From: a virus
Reading direction: 5' to 3' (one strand)
Length of the DNA stretch: 38,252 nucleotides
Virus record (IMG/VR): IMGVR_UViG_3300040809_000699
Location: 1 to 38,252 of that record
Below the pieces are notes generated by a model that saw nothing but the letters and a program-made list of their open reading frames with translations, searched no databases and was not told the origin of the DNA. Shown piece after piece: positions 16,702-23,245 of this stretch (the stretch's first letter is position 1; every line of letters begins with the position of its first letter). Position numbers and translations under genes: made by a program.

Positions 16702-17201
16702 TAAAAAGGAATGTCGTCTGAATATTCTTGACCAGCATTACCGTTTACGCCTTTTTGCTGTTGTGTTGCCGGCTGCTGCTGGAATCCTCCTTGTTGCTGT
16801 GGTACTTGTTGCTGAAAGCCTCCTTGTTGCTGTGGTACTTGTTGTTGGAATCCTGATTGCTGTTGAGGTTTACTATCAAGCATCTTCATTTCATTAGCAT
16901 GAATCTCTGTAGTGTACTGATCTTGACCTTGCTGATTCTGCCATTTGCGAGTTTGCAATTTACCTTCAAGGTAAACCTTTGAGCCTTTCTTTAAGTACTC
17001 GCCAGCTATTTCAGCAAGACGTTGGTAAATAACAATACGGTGGAATTCTGCCTTTTCTTTTCTCTCGCCAGTCTGCTTATCTTTCCATTTTTCATTTGTC
17101 GCCACAGATAAATTTGCGACTGCAGAACCGTTAGGCATAAACCTAATTTCAGGATCTGCAGTCACGTTCCCTATAATCATAACCTTATTTAAATTTGACA
17201 T
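16701..17201 (-). CDS. ssb: Single-stranded DNA-binding protein
   Basis: 166 residues from ATG 17201 (AGGAG upstream; a longer frame adds 6 poor codons). Residues 1-108 form the OB fold: [63 protein letters not shown] Gln-rich linker with three repeats of about [11 protein letters not shown] follows, and the acidic tip DDIPF is the one that binds host repair proteins. It protects ssDNA during replication and Erf-type annealing, and lies in the same operon as those genes. Confidence 0.95.
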   Translation of the reverse strand: MSNLNKVMIIGNVTADPEIRFMPNGSAVANLSVATNEKWKDKQTGERKEKAEFHRIVIYQRLAEIAGEYLKKGSKVYLEGKLQTRKWQNQQGQDQYTTEIHANEMKMLDSKPQQQSGFQQQVPQQQGGFQQQVPQQQGGFQQQPATQQQKGVNGNAGQEYSDDIPF

Positions 17202-17661
17202 TGTTTCTCCTAAAGCCATTTTTTCTAGCTATATACCCAATAGCTTGACTACCAACCTCGTAAAAGCTGGATACGTAATTATATTTAAGCCCAGCAAAAA
17301 TCATCCATAAAACCTCATTAACCTCGTCATTGGAAAGTTTAGACTGAGGAAGTGATTCTCTTTTTGCTTGCCTGTGTTTCTTTACTGCATCCTGCATATT
17401 GTCCTTTCTCGTTCCTTGAAATAAATGAGCTGGATTTACGCATTTTCTGTTATCGCAACTATGACACACATCTTTTTGAGGGTCTATGAACCCATTAAAA
17501 GCCTCAAACGATAATCTATGAGCATAGTAACTCCCTCTCATAAATGTAACCCTAGCATAGCCATTATCTCTGCATTTTAGATTCCATTCCCAGCAACCAT
17601 TCACTACAGAAATTCTTTTTATTATTCTTTCTCTTGCTTTTTTACGTATATATTCAATCAT
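17185..17661 (-). CDS. HNH homing-type endonuclease
   Basis: 158 residues with the HNH_3 pattern: [12 protein letters not shown] (H48), [20 protein letters not shown] (C66, H67, C69, C74, N76, H79), then [14 protein letters not shown] and a C-terminal HTH-like NUMOD-type segment ([20 protein letters not shown]). Free-standing nicking or cutting enzyme that spreads itself. It sits between Gp157 and SSB with an overlap of 17 bases onto SSB, as if inserted into a Gp157-SSB operon. Confidence 0.88.
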   Translation of the reverse strand: MIEYIRKKARERIIKRISVVNGCWEWNLKCRDNGYARVTFMRGSYYAHRLSFEAFNGFIDPQKDVCHSCDNRKCVNPAHLFQGTRKDNMQDAVKKHRQAKRESLPQSKLSNDEVNEVLWMIFAGLKYNYVSSFYEVGSQAIGYIARKNGFRRNNVKFK

Positions 17662-17676
17662 AAATTATCACTACTA

Positions 17677-17705
17677 GTGGCATTATACTTATATTATAAT
17701 GCCAC
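17677..17705. repeat. Perfect inverted repeat upstream of the HNH gene
   Basis: GTGGCATTATA-cttatat-TATAATGCCAC: 11-bp arms with no mismatch around a 7-nt loop, 16 bases before the HNH start. One arm holds a minus-strand TATAAT box, so it may be an operator over a local promoter. It could also be an RNA hairpin in the operon mRNA or a target-like site for the endonuclease. The 17662-17770 gap has no gene. Confidence 0.7.
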
Positions 17706-17770
17706 CATAAATGAAAATACTCAAGATATAATTACTTTATTAACGCCTCTACTCGCCATTTTATTTACTC

Positions 17771-18259
17771 CTATTTAATTCTTAGGCTTGCTTTGCCTTT
17801 GGTTAATTCTGTACCACTAATCTCAACACCTTTTTTAAGGTCTGCTAAAATAGCGCGCTTGTCTGGATTCCACGTTTCTGGTTTGTGTGTCATGTAATCC
17901 ATAGGGATATCTTCAGCGTTCAATACGCTTACTACATCACGACCTTTGACGCGAGAAACCTTAAATAAATCGAACTCGTGTTTTTCGCCATCTTCCATAT
18001 TTGCCACAAGGTAATCTTTTAGCTTAACCACGTCCTTAGTTGCTTTATCCTCCATTTCTCCTAGTCGAATCAATTCTTTTTGTATCGCGCTTTTCTTTGA
18101 TTCCATTTCGCTAATAACAAATAAAATATTCTCAATCTTTTTGGTGCGATCTTCTGTTAACGAATCAAGATGATCTTTAACATCATCATTTGATAGCTCA
18201 CCATCTTCTACTAGCTTTTTAATTGCTAGCTGGTCACTTGTTAATTCACGTAAATTCAT
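17771..18259 (-). CDS. Gp157-like protein (siphovirus Gp157 family)
   Basis: 162 residues. N-terminal helix with QLAIKKLVEDGELSNDDVKD, then a coiled coil (residues 30-90) and the C-terminal signature FKVSRVKGRDVVSVLNAEDIP..Y...KPETW, DKRAILADLKKGVEISGTEL. These are the features of the Gp157 family, often found next to Erf or RecT recombinases and thought to help in recombination or DNA metabolism. The start overlaps the Erf stop (TAATG). Confidence 0.88.
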   Translation of the reverse strand: MNLRELTSDQLAIKKLVEDGELSNDDVKDHLDSLTEDRTKKIENILFVISEMESKKSAIQKELIRLGEMEDKATKDVVKLKDYLVANMEDGEKHEFDLFKVSRVKGRDVVSVLNAEDIPMDYMTHKPETWNPDKRAILADLKKGVEISGTELTKGKASLRIK

Positions 18260-18756
18260 TACTTATTCTCCTTTAATAGTTTTTCTATATAACTTCTGTA
18301 ATCTGGATCTATAATTTCTTCCAGTGTTGTTTGTTTATTCTTAATAGCATTAACCCATGACATATCATCTTGTGTAGGCTCGTTTCTATCTGCATCTTTA
18401 CTATCATCAATACAAAATAATCCATTCAAGGCGTACTTACGAGCATATGATGAAGCAGTTCCTGTTATCTGGCTATCATCCATACCTTTTTTATTTTCAG
18501 CTTCTCTAGCTAGCGCTGAGTTACTTAAAGACTCTTTGCCGTTAGTGATAGTTGCTGTAGCTTTCACATAGATGCGATTTCCTACCAGAACAACATCGTC
18601 ACCAACCGTCAAAACCAAGTCACCAAGCAAAGGCTTTAAACCCTCTAGGATATCCTCGCAGCTACGAAACTTATACTTACCAAAAGAGTTATATTGATTC
18701 TTTGGCGCTTTTAAATCGCGCTGTATTTTTGCTACCTGCTTAATAAAATCACTCAT
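18259..18756 (-). CDS. erf: ERF-family single-strand annealing protein
   Basis: 165 residues from ATG 18756, which overlaps the upstream zinc-ribbon gene. Core signature at residues 95-123 (SQITGTASSYARKYALNGLF followed by CIDDSKDAD) and YNSFGKYKFRSCEDILEGL earlier identify the ERF superfamily. P22 Erf anneals complementary ssDNA and circularises the injected DNA, a role consistent with the terminally redundant genome. Shorter than P22 Erf (204), lacking most of the C-terminal extension. Confidence 0.94.
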   Translation of the reverse strand: MSDFIKQVAKIQRDLKAPKNQYNSFGKYKFRSCEDILEGLKPLLGDLVLTVGDDVVLVGNRIYVKATATITNGKESLSNSALAREAENKKGMDDSQITGTASSYARKYALNGLFCIDDSKDADRNEPTQDDMSWVNAIKNKQTTLEEIIDPDYRSYIEKLLKENK

Positions 18757-18886
18757 TATCTGTAACCGCATCTAATTTAGCTTCTAATTCATAAGTACAA
18801 GCAATACAGTACTCGCCGTCAACATTCATATGCTCGGCAAGCTCCCATTGTTCAAACTCACCTTTACAACCATCACACTTAGCCAT
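18749..18886 (-). CDS. Small zinc-ribbon protein
   Basis: 45 residues (MAKCDGCKGEF...EYCIACTYELE) with two CxxC pairs, C4/C7 and C27/C30, spaced for one zinc ion. It overlaps the end of the 18879-19079 gene and the start of the Erf gene (8 bases), so it is tightly coupled with the recombination genes. Zinc ribbons of this size often bind nucleic acid or adapt other proteins. Function unknown. Confidence 0.65.
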   Translation of the reverse strand: MAKCDGCKGEFEQWELAEHMNVDGEYCIACTYELEAKLDAVTDNE

Positions 18887-19079
18887 TTAAACTATCCTCG
18901 TGTTTTTTATTTTCTTCTTGCCATTTTTCAATCCAGTATCTCAACTCATCATTTACTTGGTCGGCTGTTTTGAATTCGCTATCAATTGACATTTTCAAAA
19001 CAATCTCAAGCGCTCTAATTCTGCCGTTGTTAATGTGGATCTTTTCTTGCTCTAACTGCTTCATAATTGAATTATTCAT
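18879..19079 (-). CDS. Hypothetical helical protein
   Basis: 66 residues from ATG 19079 (GGAGAGCGGAA upstream; a longer frame reads into the upstream gene). Highly charged and helical, with W residues near the C-terminus (YWIEKWQEENKKHED). It starts inside the end of the repeat-protein gene. No family recognised. Confidence 0.65.
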   Translation of the reverse strand: MNNSIMKQLEQEKIHINNGRIRALEIVLKMSIDSEFKTADQVNDELRYWIEKWQEENKKHEDSLNG

Positions 19080-19659
19080 TTCCGCTCTCCCATTTAACAA
19101 ATAGGTCACGCAACTGCTTTGTAAACCCTTTCATTGCTGCTGACTCTGCTGCCCATCCTGCTGACTCTGCTGACTCTGCTGACCTTGCTGCCCATCCTGC
19201 TGACCTTGCTGATTCTGCTGCTGACCATGCTGCTGACCTTGCTGACCATGCTGCTGACCTTGCTGACCATGCTGCTGACCTTGCTGATTCTGCTACTGAC
19301 TCTGCTGCCCATCCTGCTACTGACTCTGCTGCCCATCCTGCTGCTGACAATGCTGATTCTGTAGGGTTGTTCAGATATGATGTGATTAGTTCATAATCTC
19401 TTTCTGAGCAGTAGGGTTTTATTTTTTCAATATTGATCAGCGCAGCATTACAGCCGAATACACGCAAGTCCTGCTTTTGTTTGTCGCTAAACTGGTCGTA
19501 AGTTTCTGAGATAAACCACCAAATATCATCCCAACCGTTAGAGTCTAACGCCTCTGATAATTTAACTTCTTTATCTCCGTGTGCCTCAATGAATACTTTA
19601 TAACCTGATTTGCAGGCATCTAATTCTTTCAATTCTTTTTTATTTGTTGATATCTTCAT
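19072..19659 (-). CDS. Ala/Ser-rich pentapeptide-like repeat protein
   Basis: 195 residues, first gene of the leftward operon. Residues 1-100 are a normal globular part (DGNSNGWDDIWWFISETYDQ-type Trp-rich segment). About residues 103-172 are a run of A-A-x-S-A five-residue repeats (SARSAAWSARSAAWSARSAA and similar) and then a charged C-terminal tail. Such repeats may fold as a right-handed helix or a coiled coil. Similar repeat proteins occur in other phages without known function. AGGAG(AGTAGAA) precedes the ATG. Confidence 0.75.
   Translation of the reverse strand: MKISTNKKELKELDACKSGYKVFIEAHGDKEVKLSEALDSNGWDDIWWFISETYDQFSDKQKQDLRVFGCNAALINIEKIKPYCSERDYELITSYLNNPTESALSAAGWAAESVAGWAAESVAESARSAAWSARSAAWSARSAAWSAAESARSAGWAARSAESAESAGWAAESAAMKGFTKQLRDLFVKWESGNE
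19137..19350. repeat. 15-base tandem repeats encoding the A-A-x-S-A repeats
   Basis: On the plus strand the repeat unit reads like TGCTGACCATGCTGC, varying in the middle bases. It is imperfect but nearly continuous for about 210 bases and keeps the gene in frame because the unit is a multiple of three. Slippage in this array could change the number of repeats. It is coding, so not a CRISPR array: there are no spacers. Confidence 0.85.
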
Positions 19660-19728
19660 TTCTACTCTCCTAAAAAACCAGTTTACTCCTTAGCATTTTT
19701 GCTGCTAGCGGTATGGACTTGAGCAAAC

Positions 19729-19781
19729 GGTGCAAGCTGCTTAACCGCTGAATGATTTAAATATTAGCACACTGTTGCACC
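19729..19781. promoter_or_regulatory. Operator-like inverted repeat GGTGCAA / TTGCACC
   Basis: Two 7-base arms, GGTGCAA at 19729 and TTGCACC at 19775, face each other 39 bases apart, with related TTGCAA at 19797. They flank and overlap the leftward promoter. Spaced half-sites of this sort can loop two repressor dimers. Protein bound is unknown; the adjacent Cro-like protein (19854) is the best candidate. Confidence 0.4.
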
Positions 19782-19788
19782 TTGTCAA
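19761..19788 (-). promoter_or_regulatory. Leftward early promoter (TTGACA / TAATAT)
   Basis: On the minus strand a perfect -35 box TTGACA (19788-19783) is followed after 16 bases by TAATAT (19766-19761), about 100 bases upstream of the first leftward gene. An arm of the GGTGCAA/TTGCACC inverted repeat (19729-19735 and 19775-19781) falls in the spacer, so a repressor could block it. This is the best-fitting promoter in the control region. Confidence 0.65.
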
Positions 19789-19796
19789 CAAAAAAG

Positions 19797-19825
19797 TTGC
19801 AAATAATCCAACAGGTGTTAATATT
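19797..19825 (+). promoter_or_regulatory. Rightward promoter for the Cro-like gene
   Basis: TTGCAA (19797-19802), 17-base spacer, AATATT (19820-19825), leading to the regulator at 19854. The boxes are weaker than the leftward ones. An imperfect palindrome, GTGTTAATATTACAC (19815-19829), covers the -10 box, as expected for a self-repressor operator. The region 19660-19853 has no gene; its leader also holds an AGCGGT/ACCGCT pair. Confidence 0.5.
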
Positions 19826-19853
19826 ACACTAAACTTAACAAAGAGGATAATTA

Positions 19854-20057
19854 ATGTTTAATATGAAGAAAGCTGTCAAAACAGCTCTAGCACAACGAGA
19901 TACAACAATGACCAGTTTGGCCAAGTCAATAGGTAAAGACAGAGCATCATTAACTGATAGCCTGTATAACGGTAATCCTGTACTAGATACCGTTAAGTTA
20001 GTTGCTTATGAGCTAGATTATACTTTAAGTGAATTTATTAAATTAGGAGAAGATTAA
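19854..20057 (+). CDS. Cro-like helix-turn-helix regulator
   Basis: 67 residues. MTSLAKSIGKDRASLTDSLY (residues about 20-39) reads as a helix-turn-helix, followed by a conserved LDTVKLVAYELDYTLSEFIKLG helix pair. It heads the rightward operon and is divergent from the recombination operon, so it probably controls the switch between them. AGAGG lies upstream. Together with the HTH at 1545-1748 it is one of the two HTH repressor-type proteins here. Confidence 0.8.
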   Translation: MFNMKKAVKTALAQRDTTMTSLAKSIGKDRASLTDSLYNGNPVLDTVKLVAYELDYTLSEFIKLGED

Positions 20058-20320
20058 TGAAAAATAAAATAGAGTCTGTACTTTTTGGCGGTATCATTTT
20101 GATAATAGTTATGTTGGTTGTATTAGCTATCGGGTTTACCTCTACGTATCTATTAGGATTTGAGCTACAGCAGATAGAAGGCCGTTCATATTCAGCAATG
20201 GACGAGGTTTACTCTAGATTGGTGATTGGCCTTATGTTTTTCGCAGCGGTTAAAGGCGTGTTTGACTTGTTTAATATATACAAGTACGCGGTTAAATTCT
20301 ACATGGATAAGGAGGTGTAA
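20057..20320 (+). CDS. Small membrane protein, two TM helices
   Basis: 87 residues overlapping the regulator stop (TAATG). TM1 near residues 10-33 (GGIILIIVMLVVLAIGFTS) and TM2 near 52-72 (RLVIGLMFFAAVKGVFDLF). Predicted inner-membrane protein; possible superinfection-related or unknown role. GGAG(AAGATTA) upstream. Confidence 0.7.
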   Translation: MKNKIESVLFGGIILIIVMLVVLAIGFTSTYLLGFELQQIEGRSYSAMDEVYSRLVIGLMFFAAVKGVFDLFNIYKYAVKFYMDKEV

Positions 20321-20323
20321 GAA

Positions 20324-20398
20324 ATGAACAAACTACTTAAACTAATAAACGAACTACTAGGCTGTAACAATAAGGAGATGTGGAAAGATGAAACATAA
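20324..20398 (+). CDS. Tiny ORF, 24 residues
   Basis: MNKLLKLINELLGCNNKEMW and a few more residues, behind GGAGGTGTAAGAA, an excellent ribosome site. It overlaps the start of the next small gene by 11 bases. Amphipathic helix. It may be translated only to couple the next gene. Function unknown. Confidence 0.45.
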   Translation: MNKLLKLINELLGCNNKEMWKDET

Positions 20399-20561
20399 AC
20401 TAAAACCAACGCTAGCTGTACTGGCATTTAATCTAATAGCTATACCAGCAATATTATCATGCTCTAAAAATGGCTTTTATGAATTCTCTGGCATTATAGC
20501 TGTAGTGGCTATATATGCCGATATTTTATTTTTAAATGATTTAAGGAAAAACAATGACTAA
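20388..20561 (+). CDS. Small membrane protein, two TM helices
   Basis: 57 residues starting at ATG 20388 (AAGGAGATGTGGAAAG upstream). TM segments LAVLAFNLIAIPAILSC and FSGIIAVVAIYADILFL. It overlaps neighbours on both sides. Typical of rapidly evolving accessory membrane proteins of phages. No known function. Confidence 0.55.
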   Translation: MKHKLKPTLAVLAFNLIAIPAILSCSKNGFYEFSGIIAVVAIYADILFLNDLRKNND

Positions 20562-20625
20562 CTTTCTAAAATTATGCAATTGGCTAGTAGGTATAGATAA
20601 CGAAACAATAGATTGGAGTGAGTGA
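20554..20625 (+). CDS. Tiny ORF, 23 residues
   Basis: MTNFLKLCNWLVGIDNETID and three residues more, starting in the end of the previous gene with AAGG(AAAAACA) upstream and stopping 1 base before the next ATG. The pattern (short LLKL helix with Cys) resembles the 24-residue ORF at 20324, suggesting a common origin or role as coupling peptide. Confidence 0.4.
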   Translation: MTNFLKLCNWLVGIDNETIDWSE

Positions 20626-20626
20626 A

Positions 20627-20806
20627 ATGGAATGGATAAGAACTAAAGAAAAAACGCCAGATAAAGGTCAGCAGATATTAATTTATTACGGAAACAACAC
20701 CAATAACGGAATTAAGGTTATGGCTATTTGCTACGTGGAAAGATTTTTTAATATGATGAATCCGTCTCACTGGATGCCTTTACCTGAACCCCCAAAGGAG
20801 AAATAA
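20627..20806 (+). CDS. DUF551-family phage protein
   Basis: 59 residues from ATG 20627 (GGAGTGAGTGAA upstream; a GTG three codons earlier is possible). MEWIRTKEKTPDKGQQILIY, then a final SHWMPLPEPP, is the signature of DUF551, a small protein of lambdoid and related phages. Function unknown. Confidence 0.85.
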   Translation: MEWIRTKEKTPDKGQQILIYYGNNTNNGIKVMAICYVERFFNMMNPSHWMPLPEPPKEK

Positions 20807-20807
20807 A

Positions 20808-20936
20808 ATGAGACAAAAAGGACAATACAAATTCTGGCTATCCGCAATAGCTATATCAATAGCAATATCAGCTACAATTATATTAGCTGTCGAGCATCAA
20901 ATTCATTCTTATATGGAGGAGAGTAAAAATGACTGA
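20808..20936 (+). CDS. Small single-TM protein
   Basis: 42 residues. MRQKGQYKFWLSAIAISIAI followed by SATIILAV forms one N-terminal TM helix with a basic start. AAAGGAG precedes the ATG and the end overlaps the next start (ATGACTGA). Function unknown. Confidence 0.55.
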   Translation: MRQKGQYKFWLSAIAISIAISATIILAVEHQIHSYMEESKND

Positions 20937-21276
20937 GCTAACAGACTTACAGATTAGAAAAAAAATAACAGAAATTGAACTTAGTGACGGCATAGCAAAA
21001 GATAAACCAATAGAGTTTGACGAAAAGCAAAACTGCTACTGGATAGAGAGCGCTGGATTTTCAAGTTACCCACTTCTTGATCCGATAAATGATGACGGAC
21101 TTTGTTTTAGGTTAATGATCAAGTACAAAATCAGGTTATTAGACGAGTATTACACTGGGGTTTGTGATTCATGGTTTGCTGAGTTCGGCCCTGAAAATAT
21201 GTCTAGATACGTAAAAAGCGAAAATCCTAACAAAGCAACCTGCTTAGCTATCATAGAGTCGCATAAAAATGACTAA
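20929..21276 (+). CDS. Hypothetical protein, 115 aa
   Basis: Soluble, mixed alpha/beta, with Cys and aromatic residues in the middle (FDEKQNCYWIESAGFSSYPL). Strong GGAGGAGAG site upstream. Overlaps both neighbours by 8 bases, so part of a polycistronic unit. Not recognised. Confidence 0.7.
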   Translation: MTELTDLQIRKKITEIELSDGIAKDKPIEFDEKQNCYWIESAGFSSYPLLDPINDDGLCFRLMIKYKIRLLDEYYTGVCDSWFAEFGPENMSRYVKSENPNKATCLAIIESHKND

Positions 21277-21466
21277 ACAAGATATCGAATGGGTGGTTTT
21301 ATCGCTTTTATTGGCAGTATGTATTATAGGGTGGTTTTCAATGGAGATACTTGAGATAAAAACAATGAGTAAAGAAAGAAAATTATGCAACAGCAAAAAT
21401 GGTATTTTAATTGAGGGAAAGTGCCTTAATAAAGATGTGATTATAGATATAAATAAGGATAGCTAA
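21269..21466 (+). CDS. Small single-TM protein
   Basis: 65 residues. One strong TM helix (VVLSLLLAVCIIGWFSMEIL, residues 9-28), then a charged segment with two Cys (KLCNSKNGILIEGKCLNKD) that may lie in the periplasm. Unknown function. Confidence 0.65.
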   Translation: MTKQDIEWVVLSLLLAVCIIGWFSMEILEIKTMSKERKLCNSKNGILIEGKCLNKDVIIDINKDS

Positions 21467-21467
21467 A

Positions 21468-21638
21468 ATGACTGAACAAGAACTACAAGACAAAAAAGAA
21501 AGGTTCGAAGCTAAAGTTAAACCGCTAGCAGAGAAGCTAAAGAAAGAAAAAACAGCTAAACAATTATACACTAGGAGAAGAATAGAGCACTTGCAAGAAG
21601 AGCAAAGACTAAGAAACATGATTGAAAGCTATGAATAA
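21468..21638 (+). CDS. Charged coiled-coil protein upstream of the Mom-like gene
   Basis: 56 residues, MTEQELQDKKERFEAKVKPL onwards, nearly half Lys, Glu, Arg. It has no cysteine, so it is not a Com-type zinc finger although it has the position that com has before mom in phage Mu. Follows the previous stop by 1 base. Confidence 0.6.
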   Translation: MTEQELQDKKERFEAKVKPLAEKLKKEKTAKQLYTRRRIEHLQEEQRLRNMIESYE

Positions 21639-21653
21639 AAAAGGAGAGAGAAG

Positions 21654-22262
21654 GTGGATGTAAGGCAAATAAACAGGTCTGACTGCCAGCACTTTATTTT
21701 AAATGTTCATTACGCTAAGCGATGGCCATCAATAAGTTACGCTTACGGACTTTTTGATAGGGACGAGCTTGTTGGTATAGTCACATATGGCACACCCCCT
21801 AGCGCACCCTTGAAAAAAGGAATCGCTGGTGATAAAAATAAAGACAAGGTAATTGAACTTAATAGGCTTTGCCTGAAGTATAACAGAAAAAACGAAGCTA
21901 GCTTTTTAATATCTAGAAGCTTAAAGCTTTTACCTAAAAATAAAATAATAATATCATTTGCTGATATATCTCAAGGTCATAACGGCTGCGTTTACCGGGC
22001 TTCAAATTTTAGTTATCACGGCCTGAGTGCAAAAAGAACAGATTGGAGAGTGAGAGGAAAAGAGCACCTTCACGGGCAAACAATAGCAGACGAGTTTAGA
22101 GGGGTAAAAAACAGAGCTAAAGCAATGAGGGATAAGTACGGTGATGATTTTTACCTACAAGAAAGACCTAGAAAACATAGGTATATTTTTATCACGGGCA
22201 GCAAGTTACAGAAAAGAAGATTGAAAGCAGATATTAAATATAAAGAAGTAGAGTTCAAATAA
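21654..22262 (+). CDS. Mom-like adenine-modification protein (GNAT-like)
   Basis: 202 residues, GTG start at 21654 behind GGAGAGAGAAG. Features of the phage Mu Mom family: YGLF (31-34), LVGIVTYGTP (39-48), IELNRLCL (67-74), SFLISRSLKLL (83-93), and SFADISQGHNGCVYRASNFS (101-120), then a Lys/Arg-rich C-terminus. Mu Mom changes adenine to N6-carbamoylmethyladenine, protecting phage DNA against restriction. It is the last gene of the rightward operon, near the end of the transcript. Substrate and activity are inferred; related families with different chemistry exist. Confidence 0.82.
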   Translation: MDVRQINRSDCQHFILNVHYAKRWPSISYAYGLFDRDELVGIVTYGTPPSAPLKKGIAGDKNKDKVIELNRLCLKYNRKNEASFLISRSLKLLPKNKIIISFADISQGHNGCVYRASNFSYHGLSAKRTDWRVRGKEHLHGQTIADEFRGVKNRAKAMRDKYGDDFYLQERPRKHRYIFITGSKLQKRRLKADIKYKEVEFK

Positions 22263-22266
22263 AAAA

Positions 22267-22286
22267 GCCCTTACATACATAAGGGC
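22267..22286 (-). terminator. Leftward terminator after the 22414-22590 gene
   Basis: GCCCTTA-cataca-TAAGGGC, 7-bp stem; on the minus strand the stem is followed by TTTTTTATTT, a strong U-run. It stops leftward transcripts before they enter the Mom-like gene. Confidence 0.75.
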
Positions 22287-22292
22287 AAAAGG

Positions 22293-22328
22293 AGAGTTAG
22301 AATTAATCAAAGGAAAACTTCTAACTCT
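22293..22328. terminator. Inverted repeat between convergent operons
   Basis: AGAGTTAGAA (22293-22302) pairs with TTCTAACTCT (22319-22328), 10 bp, loop 16 nt, followed on the plus strand by TTTATTAT. It may be part of a compound terminator with its neighbours on both sides. Confidence 0.5.
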
Positions 22329-22339
22329 TTTATTATAAC

Positions 22340-22371
22340 AAGGCTGATTTAATTGTCAGCCTTTTCTTTTA
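22340..22371 (+). terminator. Rightward terminator after the Mom-like gene
   Basis: AAGGCTGA-tttaattg-TCAGCCTT, 8-bp stem, followed by TTCTTTTAT. A standard Rho-independent terminator for the rightward operon that ends with the Mom-like gene. The three hairpins at 22267-22371 separate two convergent operons. Confidence 0.75.
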
Positions 22372-22413
22372 TCTTCTCTCCATATTAAGTAATAGTTGTT
22401 ATTTAATATGTGG

Positions 22414-22590
22414 TTAGTTAAAACTCATTTCTCTAGACACTATTACCACTCCCTTTTTGTCGTCTTTGTGAACATTATTAAGAAAGCGAACGGCGTCTTC
22501 TTTAAAATCAAAAATCAATAAACACCCGTTCTCATCATCTTTTTTTATTTGCTTTGTGCTCTTGTCTATTAAAATATAACTCTCTTTCAT
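22414..22590 (-). CDS. Small hypothetical protein
   Basis: 58 residues (MKESYILIDKSTKQIKKDDE onwards) behind GGAGAGACAGA. It has IFDFKEDAVRFLNNVH and KGVVIVSREM beta-alpha segments. Last gene of the leftward unit, before the minus-strand terminator. Family not recognised. Confidence 0.6.
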   Translation of the reverse strand: MKESYILIDKSTKQIKKDDENGCLLIFDFKEDAVRFLNNVHKDDKKGVVIVSREMSFN

Positions 22591-22616
22591 TCTGTCTCTC
22601 CATATTTAAAACATAG

Positions 22617-23126
22617 TTAATTAATATAAGATTTTCTACTTTTGAGGTGATCTCCTAAAAAGCCATACTTCTTGTTTGCTTTCATTCTTAATATAATCGC
22701 TGAGACAAGATCTTTTGTCCTTCCGAGGGTTATGCTTTTGCCCTCCACTTTTACTCTAGCAACAAAGACCGACTGACTTTCCAAAAAGCTCACTCCGTTA
22801 AATCCGATCTTGTTGTTTTTATTTGTTTTTCTGTTTCTTTGATTTTCGGCTGCCGTTGTAACCCTAAGATTTACAATCCTATTATCTGCCCTGTCACCAT
22901 TTACATGATCTAGGTCGCCCGCTGGAAGTTCACCATAACAATAAAGCCACGCAAGTCTATGTGCCCTGTATTGTTTTTTATCTATTTGTATATATCTGTA
23001 GCCGAACGAATGAACGGAACCAGCCTCACTTCCTTTTTTAGATCTACCTAAAGTGTTTTTCCATACAAACATTCCTGAATCAAGATCGTAAACCAAAACC
23101 TCTTTCAATCTTTTTTGAGTAATCAT
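22617..23126 (-). CDS. HNH homing endonuclease with AP2-like DNA-binding domain
   Basis: 169 residues. HNH part: YRAHRLAWLYCYGELP (H56), DLDHVNGDRADNRIVNLR (D73, H74, N76, D81, N82). An AP2-like domain follows (about 106-150: NKIGFNGVSFLESQSVFVAR, KVEGKSITLGRTKD). This architecture is common in free-standing phage homing endonucleases. It lies just downstream of the candidate RNA (23246-23582) and could have inserted into that locus. GAGG(TCTGC) precedes ATG. Confidence 0.9.
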   Translation of the reverse strand: MITQKRLKEVLVYDLDSGMFVWKNTLGRSKKGSEAGSVHSFGYRYIQIDKKQYRAHRLAWLYCYGELPAGDLDHVNGDRADNRIVNLRVTTAAENQRNRKTNKNNKIGFNGVSFLESQSVFVARVKVEGKSITLGRTKDLVSAIILRMKANKKYGFLGDHLKSRKSYIN

Positions 23127-23245
23127 GCAGACCTCTTTTTTTAAATTAAAGTTACACCAACCCCTTTTTCCTCCTTTGATACCATGCAGGTTTTATACAA
23201 AGTTTATTTAGAGAGGATAAACCAAATTGCCTTATCTTTATTTCT

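Noticed and set aside
19137-19350. CRISPR-like repeat array
   Set aside because: No unique spacers; repeats are contiguous and coding.
19067-19396. Open frames on the other strand across the Ala-rich repeat (also 19134-19364 and 19106-19336)
   Set aside because: They arise from the 15-base period of the real gene at 19072-19659; composition is extreme and there are no ribosome sites.
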